A stretch of 28,597 nt of DNA from Tritrichomonas foetus (Eukaryota > Parabasalia > Tritrichomonadida > Tritrichomonadidae), in NCBI GenBank assembly GCA_001839685.1, contig MLAK01000510.1, forward strand, positions 44,634 through 73,230, given 5' to 3'. Below are positions 18,056 to 26,315 of this stretch, one piece after another (positions within the stretch are counted from its first letter, which is position 1; every line of letters begins with the position of its first letter). The notes below the pieces were generated by a model. The model saw only the letters and a program-made list of their open reading frames with translations. It was not told where the DNA came from and searched no databases. A program made the translations under genes and the position numbers.

Positions 18056-18870
18056 AATGTAAATAATTCTTTTTAATGTGAAGTTATAGCTGAAAATTAA
18101 TCAGATCTCTTTTAATATATAGAATTATTTCACGTTTACAAAAGGAAAAATGTTTTTCGCATAATTTATAAAAAGTCAAAGAGGGTTTATAGTGCTTTGT
18201 TTTTCGTCATATAGTCTTAGTAGGCATATAGAATGATGATAGTAATTAAACGAAAAAATTGGTGATCCTCATATTCAGGGATAATAAAGTGTTAGATAAA
18301 ATATTAGTTTAATTTGTGACAAAAATCTTTGAATATTCATTGAATAAATGATCACTTTTCAATTGGATTGGAAATAGGAACAAATTTTTATCTGATGAGC
18401 ATTTCATCTTTTCTGAATTTATTTAGAAAATCAATAAGAGAATGATATTTTGCTGCTTAACATGACGCTCTTCAAGAAAGAAAAACATAAATGATTATTC
18501 AATACGAAAGGAAGAAATTTTCTAGGGAATTTATTTTCTGGACAATCAATTTTTGTATGTATTCAAATCTTTTGGGAAACAAATTATGAAAAGTGTTTTT
18601 TACACTTTCAAAATTTTGAAAGTTAACTTTATCTCTATTTTAAAACATTCAATTCGTCGTTGGTTATAAAAATTCGGATTTATCAAAAGAGAATAAAGTT
18701 GGAAAGGTTCTTGATAAGATCAAATAATTTCTATAAAAATAAATGATTTCGTTTAGCACAATTATTTGCTAGAATTTAATTGATACAACAACATTTTATC
18801 TTAATTCATTTTTTTGAATGACTCACAATTTCTAAATAATGAATAAAATATTAACAATTACTGCATAAAA

Positions 18871-18890
18871 TCACAATTTCATTTCATTAT
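18871..18890 (+). promoter_or_regulatory. Initiator cluster before the kinase start
   Basis: TCACAA (18871), TCATT (18879) and TCATT (18884) all match TCA-Y-(T/A) and lie within 24 bases of ATG 18895. The TCATTTCATT block is the same as that before the TEX264-like gene. Confidence 0.5.
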
Positions 18891-18894
18891 CAAA

Positions 18895-20067
18895 ATGTTC
18901 ATGAAAAAAATTGGAAACTACGAAATGGGTGGAATCATAGGTGAAGGATCATTCTCATTTGTGAAATGCGGAATGCATTTACCTACCCAGTCCAATGTTG
19001 CAGTAAAACTTTTCAACAAAAAATCAATGGAACCAAATTCACTGACTTTAACACGGTTTTATCGTGAAGTAAATGTTTTTTCAAAGTGCGATCATCCTTA
19101 TATTGCCAGATATTATGATTTGTTAGAAGATGATAACTTTTTATATTTGGTTCAAGAATTTGCTCCGAAAGGAAATTTACTGGAATCAGTAAATGCTCGA
19201 GGGTTTCTTCCAGAAAAAGACTGTAGAAAATACTTTTGTCAGATGCTGTCTGCAGTAGACTATATTCATAATGAATTCCATGTAGTTCATCGTGATTTGA
19301 AAGCTGAAAATATTTTACTTGATGAAAATGACAATGTTAAATTAATAGATTTTGGATTGTGTAATATCTTGGATGATGAAAAAGATTTTTTGTTAAAAAC
19401 TGCTTGTGGATCTCCTGCCTATGCTTCTCCAGAAATATTTCGCGGTGAACAGTATAATCAATCATCTGATATTTGGAGTCTTGGAATAATATTATATGCA
19501 ATTTCATGTTGTCAACTTCCATTTGAAGATAACAATGTGAATCGATTATTAGAAAAAATTGTTTTTACAGAGCCAGATTATCCAATGATGTTTTCATCTT
19601 GTTTAATTGATCTTTTAAAAAAGATGCTTGAAAAGAATCCAGAAAAAAGAATCACAATCCAAGAAATATGGGATCATCCATGGGTAAATCGAAACAATAA
19701 AAGTTTATATTCATATCCGAACTCTGGACCGAAAATTGAAGAACAAGAAGTGTATGATCTAATGATTAATATGAATATATTTGACATATCCTACTCTAAT
19801 GATCATGAAAATGTCAATAATGCTGATAAAGCAGCATATCGAATAATAGAAAGAAAACTACTTATACAAAAAATGGCACAGAAGAAATGTGTTACTTTAT
19901 TAACTCCGACAAAAATCCTTGTGAAATCAGTCCTGAAAATTGCTCTAAATAATGCTCTTCCATCTACAATTCTAATGAGACGGAAAAGTAATAGCGATGC
20001 ATTTAGAGTAAAAGAATCAGAACCGCTAATCAGAAGAAATTCACTAGTACCTTTGCAAGGAAAATAA
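18895..20067 (+). CDS. CAMK-like (AMPK/SNF1-related, CAMKL) Ser/Thr protein kinase
   Basis: 390 aa with a complete kinase domain (about 8-264). The Gly loop is GEGSFSFV (16-23), the ATP lysine K38 (VAVK), the alpha-C Glu E58, the catalytic loop HRDLKAEN (132-139), and DFG at 152-154. The activation segment KTACGSPAYASPE (168-180) has T169 in the place of the AMPK activation Thr. SDIWSLG and a C-lobe Arg in KRIT follow. All catalytic residues are present, so it should be active. Downstream (about 283-326) is a helical stretch EVYDLMINMNIFDI...AAYRIIERK that resembles the UBA-like/autoinhibitory segment of CAMKL kinases, then a basic tail with RRKSNS and RRNS sites. Such kinases are greatly expanded in trichomonads. 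The substrate is unknown. The start is supported by the initiator cluster; a second Met follows at codon 3. Confidence 0.93.
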   Translation: MFMKKIGNYEMGGIIGEGSFSFVKCGMHLPTQSNVAVKLFNKKSMEPNSLTLTRFYREVNVFSKCDHPYIARYYDLLEDDNFLYLVQEFAPKGNLLESVNARGFLPEKDCRKYFCQMLSAVDYIHNEFHVVHRDLKAENILLDENDNVKLIDFGLCNILDDEKDFLLKTACGSPAYASPEIFRGEQYNQSSDIWSLGIILYAISCCQLPFEDNNVNRLLEKIVFTEPDYPMMFSSCLIDLLKKMLEKNPEKRITIQEIWDHPWVNRNNKSLYSYPNSGPKIEEQEVYDLMINMNIFDISYSNDHENVNNADKAAYRIIERKLLIQKMAQKKCVTLLTPTKILVKSVLKIALNNALPSTILMRRKSNSDAFRVKESEPLIRRNSLVPLQGK

Positions 20068-20235
20068 TATTTGTAAAACTATTCATTATGACTTTTTTTC
20101 CTTTCATTTTTGCTGAAGCATGATTATTTTTATCCATTAGTTTAATTGTGAAATCAACATCAGATATATCAACAGTATCACATTTGATAAATATATAAAA
20201 ATATTTTTTTTCATCTTTGTTTTAGGAATGAAGAA

Positions 20236-20346
20236 GCAGGAGCTATTCTTCCTGCACAGGCCTTAATATATATCGATATAACACCAATACAGCATAAGTT
20301 ACAGGCATAAATAAGTTCTCTTATCAGAGTAGTTGTCCTTTGGACA
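20236..20346. other. Cluster of small inverted repeats in a GC-richer patch
   Basis: GCAGGAG (20236-20242) pairs with TTCCTGC (20249-20255), with one G-U. CCTGCACAGG (20251-20260) is an overlapping near-palindrome. TGTCC (20334-20338) pairs with GGACA (20342-20346) over a TTT loop and is followed by a T-rich run. A small non-coding RNA is possible, but no snoRNA, snRNA or tRNA hallmark was found. Confidence 0.22.
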
Positions 20347-20593
20347 TTTATTTTTCAATCTATTAACATTTTATTTCAATTGTAAAAATTAGAATTTTTC
20401 CTTATAAATTACTTCAACAGAAGAATCAGCGATATTAGTGTTAACTATAAAGTTGATTCTATTATGAATTAATTCTCATATCTTTGTTCAAATTCTTTCT
20501 TTTAATCTTTGAAGAAAATGATTGGTATGATACCAGATAATCTCAATGATATGATTTATCTCCAATTTTAAATTTTGACTAGAAATTTGGCCG

Positions 20594-20711
20594 AACGATA
20601 ATAAACTTTTTCACATTTTATATGGGCAATGAGATAATTTTTCAATGTGAATATACAAAAACGAAACCAATTAAACGCTTAAAAAGTTTATATAGAATGG
20701 ATTCTATCGTT
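20594..20711. promoter_or_regulatory. Two Myb-recognition-like sites before the SLC35-type gene
   Basis: AACGATA (20594-20600) and the reverse form TATCGTT (20705-20711) lie 120 and 9 bases before ATG 20720. No TCA-Y-(T/A) initiator is visible next to this ATG, so the proximal site may be part of the core promoter. Confidence 0.4.
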
Positions 20712-20719
20712 GTTAAAAA

Positions 20720-21688
20720 ATGAGTTCTGCTTCATTTCTAGAAGTATCTGGCTGGATTGGCTTAAGTATCACTTCGTCAACGTCATTAATCTTGCTTTTA
20801 AAGCTCGTGAAGAAGCAACTTACCTGCAAATACACCACAACTCTTTCCACACTTCATTTTTTATCGACTTGGATTTGCCTCGAAATTCTCGCCTTCTTTG
20901 GAGCAATTAAACGCTGTGATCAAATACCTTTCCAAAAACGATTTATTCTCGCGTTTTTAGTGATGACATCCATTGTTTCAATGAATTTCAATCTTGCTGC
21001 AAATTCGATTGGTTTCTATCAAATGTCAAAACTCTGCTGCGTTCCCTACATGCTGATATGGAATTCACTTGTTAAGCATACAAAATATACAATGGGTGAA
21101 ATAATATCGTTAATAATTTTACTTTTCGGTGTGGCTCTCTTTTCAGTTTCTGATGTTGAAGTAAATTTTGTTGGGACAGTTTACGCAGCTATTGCTGTAG
21201 TTTCAACCGCTCATAATCAAATGATCACAGGTGAGCTTCAGAAAGAGTATTCGTTAAATGGTCCAGAATTACAACTTTCTATAATGCCAGAAGAATTTTC
21301 ACTTGGTATTATTTGTTCCACTTTTTTAGAGAATATTGGTGAAAACACATTTGCAATGTCACTTTTTTCATATAATGACATCATTTTAATACTTTTTACA
21401 TGTTTCTTTGCAATTGGTGTGAATGTTGCAACATTTGGTCTCATTGGAAAAACTTCCTCTGTCACTTACCAAGTTGTGGGTCATGCTAAAACAGTTTTAC
21501 TGTTGATTTTCGGGTACATTTTCTTTCCATCACAGTGGGAATCAACTTTTCAAATGATTCGAGCGATGGCTGGAATTGTGATCGCACTAATTGGTGTTTT
21601 CATGTATACAAAAGTGAGGCTTGACATAGCAAAGAAACCAAAAGATCCCGAAATGACCCCATTGATTGATAAACAACTCAGAGCATGA
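20720..21688 (+). CDS. SLC35/TPT-family transporter (SLC35E3-like, nucleotide-sugar or sugar-phosphate)
   Basis: 322 aa, about 9-10 hydrophobic segments from residue 10 to 297, the standard size of drug/metabolite-superfamily SLC35 proteins. The best signature is SSVTYQVVGHAKTVLL (246-261), matching the S-x-x-x-x-V-x-GHxKT block of the TPT group (SLC35E3 and plant UDP-sugar transporters). NFNLAANSIGFYQMSK (89-104) matches the N-L-x-x-x-S-V-G-F-Y-Q block of the same group. These proteins exchange nucleotide sugars or phosphorylated sugars across Golgi, ER or plastid membranes. With no plastid here, the Golgi/ER is likely. The loop at 170-195 is longer and more polar than usual. The C-terminus is a short cytosolic tail with DPEMTPLID. 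The exact substrate cannot be told from sequence. The stop TGA is followed directly by 22 A. Confidence 0.85.
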   Translation: MSSASFLEVSGWIGLSITSSTSLILLLKLVKKQLTCKYTTTLSTLHFLSTWICLEILAFFGAIKRCDQIPFQKRFILAFLVMTSIVSMNFNLAANSIGFYQMSKLCCVPYMLIWNSLVKHTKYTMGEIISLIILLFGVALFSVSDVEVNFVGTVYAAIAVVSTAHNQMITGELQKEYSLNGPELQLSIMPEEFSLGIICSTFLENIGENTFAMSLFSYNDIILILFTCFFAIGVNVATFGLIGKTSSVTYQVVGHAKTVLLLIFGYIFFPSQWESTFQMIRAMAGIVIALIGVFMYTKVRLDIAKKPKDPEMTPLIDKQLRA

Positions 21689-21709
21689 AAAAAAAAAAAA
21701 AAAAAAAAA
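21688..21709 (+). repeat. A22 homopolymer starting in the stop codon
   Basis: An uninterrupted run of 22 A begins with the last base of TGA. It is the longest homopolymer in the window. Its length may be uncertain for assembly reasons. Confidence 0.8.
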
Positions 21710-21957
21710 TGTTTCGGGGAAAAAATCATGAATTTGTAATTTAATTATTAAGGTTCAATATTTGTTGTACTGAAGTAAAGGTAGATATAAATTGTGACAT
21801 GTAAATTTATATAGTTTTTCATCTTTTATTACAATAGAGAATTAACAACATGCTTAAAGTCGACTAAAAATCAGGGATGGATTAAAAAATAAAAAAATGA
21901 TAAGAAAATCCGGATTTATTCACAGTGAGGACCAATTTTGTCATTAAGTGATGAAAT

Positions 21958-23301
21958 TTATAGTTTTCTGTGTACATGAGCTTTCTTCCGAGTATGAGGA
22001 GAAACCTTTTTCTCTTCAAATTGTGGTGGGTAATTTGGGTTTTCAAATTGTGATATATCACTCACAAACGCTTCCAAGAACTTTTTAACATGAATATTAG
22101 CTTCCTGTATATCTACATTAATACAAAATAGCATCGGTTTATTCAACAGAATGGAATTTAACCCTACTTGATAAGGATGATCATTGTCAATAAATACAAA
22201 AGTAGATCGATGGTTGTCGCTCATGATGCTAGTCGCCATATTATTAATTAACGCGACTTGATGAAGAAAAGTACTAAGCTGTAAATCATCGATATCTCTG
22301 TATCTATGTTGTAAGGTTTCAGAAACTTTTTCTGGGAAGTCCAAAATTGCTTTAATTAATATACTTTTTGTTAAAGGGATTGCAACATGTGCTGATTTTT
22401 CATTTTTAATTCGTTTGTATTTGTTTTTAATTGTTATGGCTGTTCCATAAACTGTTGAAAGAAAAAGAGCAGAGTTTCTCACACGACGAATTCTGGTTTT
22501 CTTCTGTTCGGATCGATAGAAGATATCTGGATAATTAAAATCAAAGTATTCAGCAGACATGATTGGATTCCCATCTTTATCAAAGAAATCTCCTATTTCT
22601 AGTTTTCTACCGACAAAACAATCGTCATTAAAATATATGAAATGCTCAGAAAGACCTGGAATGTTCACTAAACCAAGTTCAATAGCATTTGAATTGAAGG
22701 TAGGCAATTTTACCGAATTCAATATATTGAATACTTGAGAAAATGTTTCATTGTTAATTTTTTGATCTTTTTCATCATTTTTATGATTCGAAACCGCCAA
22801 ATTATTATGTCGAAAAATTTGTTCATGAGAAACCATGATAATACGTGGATTCATAGTGTTTAACCATATTGGCGGTTTACCGTCAATTGTTATTATAAAT
22901 ATTTTATTGATAAATTTGAGAAATTTTTCAGCAGTTCGTAAAGAATACCTCAGCTCTTCAATGTCTTCATATCGAATAGAGTATCCATTTTTATCGATAG
23001 GAATTTGGTTCTCTGAGAGGTATTCATCAAATAATTTTATAAAATTTTCATCAAGCCCATCAACCCAAGTGTAAACCAAATCAACCTTAATTTGATCATT
23101 TGGAGATGTTCCATGCGCATTTTCATTGAATTTGATATGGTTACCAAAGAAAACAGATTCGAAAGAATCCAAATGAAAGTTCATCGTTGGCTGAGTAGCG
23201 ATTTTCTTGTAGGCAATGAATGCTACCAATAGAAATAAGAGCGTACACCAAACAGCTCGGAAAAAATGAATTTTCGATAAGAAGCTTTTTCGCGATTTCA
23301 T
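21958..23301 (-). CDS. Stealth-family phosphotransferase 1 (GNPTAB-like), type II membrane protein
   Basis: 447 aa. A basic N-terminus and a TM at about 13-31 give Golgi-type II topology. The four Stealth blocks are in order: CR1 VDLVYTWVDG (73-82); CR2 from RYEDIEELRYSLRTAEK (110-126) through PRIIMVSHEQIF, LPTFNSNAIELGL and FIYFNDDCFVG (221-231); CR3 AHVAIPLTK (304-312) with the helix up to about 350; CR4 LFCINVDIQE to DISQFE (391-420). The family includes animal GlcNAc-1-phosphotransferase alpha/beta and bacterial capsule hexose-1-phosphate transferases. All move a sugar-1-phosphate from a nucleotide sugar to a hydroxyl of a glycan. In CR4 the usual I-N-D-N/D becomes I-N-V-D. The C-terminus is Lys/Arg/His rich. 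A likely role is phosphoglycan synthesis on surface or lysosomal glycoconjugates (inference). It is divergent from a paralog. Confidence 0.9.
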   Translation of the reverse strand: MKSRKSFLSKIHFFRAVWCTLLFLLVAFIAYKKIATQPTMNFHLDSFESVFFGNHIKFNENAHGTSPNDQIKVDLVYTWVDGLDENFIKLFDEYLSENQIPIDKNGYSIRYEDIEELRYSLRTAEKFLKFINKIFIITIDGKPPIWLNTMNPRIIMVSHEQIFRHNNLAVSNHKNDEKDQKINNETFSQVFNILNSVKLPTFNSNAIELGLVNIPGLSEHFIYFNDDCFVGRKLEIGDFFDKDGNPIMSAEYFDFNYPDIFYRSEQKKTRIRRVRNSALFLSTVYGTAITIKNKYKRIKNEKSAHVAIPLTKSILIKAILDFPEKVSETLQHRYRDIDDLQLSTFLHQVALINNMATSIMSDNHRSTFVFIDNDHPYQVGLNSILLNKPMLFCINVDIQEANIHVKKFLEAFVSDISQFENPNYPPQFEEKKVSPHTRKKAHVHRKL

Positions 23302-24559
23302 TTATTTGAATAATTCAATATTTATTTTCATCCATAAGTTATCAATCATGATGTGGAAAAAAATTATCTGATCAATCAATTTATTGAATTTGGAAAGAAT
23401 AGTATATTATATTGAAAATTTGATTTTTCTGATAAATCCGAAATATTTTGTGTAAAAAAAAGGACATTGAATTTTGAAAGAATTACAAAACAATAGGAAA
23501 TTCCAATCATTTTTACTCAAACATAGTTATTCATTCAAGTAATTTGGTGTTAGAGTAATGCTTATTTTACTATCCATTCTATAGTTTATTTTATATAATT
23601 ATTAGAATTTGACTTTTTCACTTTTTGAATAAACCGATGTTATTCAAACAATTTTTGAAAATTTCCAAGAAAAATTCAATAGAATTAAGTTATTTCAACA
23701 TCCTCCAAATTTTTTTCACAAAAAATCAGGTATTTCAATGCATATAGAATTTTTTGACTTATCATAAATCCTCTTAGAAGAAAAAGGTATAGATTCTTTT
23801 CTATCCCTCATGATTTAATTCACTTGAAATTACATAGTTTCTATTGTTTTGTATCTACAAGTGAATTTTACTCAAAAAATAAGAAATTTATTATTTGAGA
23901 CTATGTCAAATTTTTGAATCCGCCGTTATCTTTTTGAAAATGAGATGGAAAGAATATCTTCACAAAAAAAAAAAAAAAACATTCTCTTCTTTATATTCAA
24001 ATTCAAATCACTAATGATAATAATATATTTCATAAGCACAAAGATTATTCACACAGGTATTGTAAAATTTATTGAATTAAAATATTCGATATATATCATT
24101 GAAATAATATTTTCATCAATCAATACAAAATATTCAAAGAATTACCAAATTTTCAAATAAAAATTTACATTCGACAGAAATTCTTTTTATTTCAAATATA
24201 TCCATCTCAGAGTCATTCCTATTCTGCCCCAACTTGAATAAAGAAAATTGTCTTCCTATATGTTCTAATTAGTTTCATTATTTTTCTGTCGAATAAATAA
24301 TATTTACTAAATATCAACGACTCCAATTTTTTTACAAAATCATAAATAATTCCGTATCACAATATCTGAACATAGTATCCCATAAATGCAATATGCATTC
24401 ACAAGAGCGGATATAGTTTCTATCGTATATCACAATTGATAAACTTTTCATAATGAATTCCATTTATTTTTTGAGGAATTTTATTCAAATTTTTTTGAGA
24501 TCTCTTTCGATTTTTTGATATACTTTTCAATTTTTTGAAACCTCTTTCAATTATGAAAA
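23302..24559. other. Intergenic region between the divergent Stealth paralogs
   Basis: 1.26 kb, very AT-rich. It has an A16 run (23964-23979), a TATCGT half-site (24421-24426) and a tandem repeat next to the right-hand ATG. The 71-codon frame at 23945-24160 spans the A-run and looks like noise. Confidence 0.5.
24467..24552 (+). repeat. 20-bp tandem repeat running into the start of Stealth gene 2
   Basis: TTTTTTGA occurs at 24467, 24491, 24511 and 24531. The last three copies are exactly 20 bases apart, within a unit like CTTTCRATTTTTTGAnAYCT. A last partial unit ends at 24550, ten bases before ATG 24560. Confidence 0.6.
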
Positions 24560-26056
24560 ATGAAATCTCGAACATACTCACAAATTACAATCATTTTAAT
24601 ACTCTCGAATCTGATTATGCACTCTTATTATATAAAAATGGAGCCCAAATCTATAATAAAGTGCGATCGCAAAAGAAGCAATCCAATAAATCAGATTTTA
24701 ATCAATAATAATGATTGGAGTCCTGGAACAAATCTTAATGATAAATTCAATAGATATGAGTCCAATCTAAATCAAATTTCACAAAATTCCAAATTTTCAA
24801 GGAATTCACAAAGAAAAGATGATTTAAGCCAACAAATTGACAATTTCTTATCAAATCAAAAGAGTAATTCCTCTTTATCCAAGTCACCCACCAATTTGTC
24901 GCAAAATAAATTTCCCATTGATGCCGTTTATACTTGGGTGAATGGAAAAGATGAAAAATGGGTCAAACTATTTAAAGAAGCCACAGCTAAAAAACGCCAT
25001 TATGTTAATCGTGAAATGTTTGCTGCTCGGTTTGAAGATAACGATGAGCTTCGTTATTCACTAAGGACACTTGAAAAATATGCCAAATTCTTTCGATATA
25101 TCCACATTGTAACTTATGATGGAAATGGCCCAAAATGGATGAATATTTCACATCCTAAAATCAGAATGGTTTCTCATTCCCAAATATTTACCAAGCATGG
25201 AATAGATCCACTTTTTGATGAATTGATTGCCAAAGCCTCATTGCCACTTTTTAATTCAAATGCAATTGAGGTAGCACTCTGTAATGTTCCAGATTTAGCA
25301 GAACATTTTGTATATCTGAATGATGATTGCTTTTTTGGAAAGAAAGTCAAGCGCAGCACTTTTTTTAATGAAAATGGTATACCTCAAATTTTCACATTCT
25401 ATAAAGATTTTCACCGAGCTGAAGTCGATTATTTAACTGGAATTTCTCGATATCAAAACAGAGACAACAACAATGGATATCAATTCGTAACAAGTATTCA
25501 TTTTACAGTCAAAGAATTTCAACAAAAAATGCGAGAAATTCTAAACCAAAAATACAAACTAAACTCTGAAATTAATGAAAATATAAGCTATTATACTAAT
25601 GAAATTTCCGCTCATGTAGCATTTCCATCAACTAAAACTCTCTGGAGATTATCTATGAGTTTTCTTTGTAAAGATGTTCAAGAAACATTATCACATCAAA
25701 CCCGTTCGATTTCTGATGTTCAAATTCAAACGTTAATCATCCAATATGGAAAACTTCACGGATTCGTGAACACTATAATGGTGAAAGATGAATCAGATTT
25801 AGCAAGATTTATTGTTGTGGAAAATGAGTGCTCACTAGATAGAGTCCTCCTAATATATCAATACCCACCTTTAGTTTTTTCGATTAACATAGACTCACCT
25901 AGGCTTCGTTCTCACATAACTGGTTTTTTTCAAGATTTTGTTCCGAATCCATCGGGTTTCGAAATAGAAGAATTTTTCCCAAAAAAGAGTCGAATAGGAA
26001 CGAAATATTGGAAACGTGTTCGTTCAAGAATGATGATCAGAAGAAGATGTTATTAG
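24560..26056 (+). CDS. Stealth-family phosphotransferase 2 (GNPTAB-like), type II membrane protein
   Basis: 498 aa, paralog of the neighbour on the other strand. A TM at about 6-25 is followed by a Ser/Asn-rich stem (30-115) that is longer than in paralog 1. CR1 is IDAVYTWVNGKDEKW (120-134). CR2 runs from RFEDNDELRYSLRTLEKY (157-174) through PKIRMVSHSQIF, LPLFNSNAIEVAL and FVYLNDDCFFG (250-260). CR3 is SAHVAFPSTK (350-359), with QETLSHQTRSISDVQIQ (374-390). CR4 is LVFSINIDS to NPSGFE (438-468). CR1 with WVNG and CR2 with DNDELRYSLR are close to the family consensus, closer than in paralog 1. CR4 again lacks the first Asp (I-N-I-D). The C-terminus is Arg-rich. An out-of-frame ATG lies 7 bases upstream (24553). 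The sugar donor and acceptor are unknown. Confidence 0.9.
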   Translation: MKSRTYSQITIILILSNLIMHSYYIKMEPKSIIKCDRKRSNPINQILINNNDWSPGTNLNDKFNRYESNLNQISQNSKFSRNSQRKDDLSQQIDNFLSNQKSNSSLSKSPTNLSQNKFPIDAVYTWVNGKDEKWVKLFKEATAKKRHYVNREMFAARFEDNDELRYSLRTLEKYAKFFRYIHIVTYDGNGPKWMNISHPKIRMVSHSQIFTKHGIDPLFDELIAKASLPLFNSNAIEVALCNVPDLAEHFVYLNDDCFFGKKVKRSTFFNENGIPQIFTFYKDFHRAEVDYLTGISRYQNRDNNNGYQFVTSIHFTVKEFQQKMREILNQKYKLNSEINENISYYTNEISAHVAFPSTKTLWRLSMSFLCKDVQETLSHQTRSISDVQIQTLIIQYGKLHGFVNTIMVKDESDLARFIVVENECSLDRVLLIYQYPPLVFSINIDSPRLRSHITGFFQDFVPNPSGFEIEEFFPKKSRIGTKYWKRVRSRMMIRRRCY

Positions 26057-26315
26057 GATCATCTCTTACTTACATGACTTCGATTTTGTTATCTTTCTTT
26101 TTATTCCAAAGTTTTCATCTTCAAGTTCAATCTGATGCGAAAGAATTTTTATCCTATTTTTCCCAAGAATTTTTATCCTATTTTATAATAAAATCTAAAA
26201 AAATCTAACATTATTAACACTAACAACAATTTAAAACTAACAAATATTAAAACAAAACTAATAAATATATGATTTATTATATATTAAGGATCTTTTTAAT
26301 AGGTGAATGGAAAAA

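Larger units (their letters stand above)
17746..18894. other. Intergenic region between TOG and kinase genes
   Basis: 1.15 kb with no open frame of note. It holds a 17-bp direct repeat ATAATTACTTTTAAATG (17859-17875 and 17885-17901, period 26), a (TA)7 run (17987-18000), two adjacent hairpins (18005-18055) and the kinase initiator at its right end. Confidence 0.55.
20068..20719. other. Intergenic region between the kinase and transporter genes
   Basis: No gene seen. A GC-richer patch at about 20223-20346 holds several small inverted repeats and a TATATCGATATA palindrome. Two Myb-like sites (20594-20600, 20705-20711) lie before the transporter ATG. Confidence 0.5.

Noticed and set aside
23945..24160. 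71-codon ATG frame between the Stealth genes
   Set aside because: It runs through an A16 tract and consists of I/K/F/Y/N codons expected from random AT-rich sequence.
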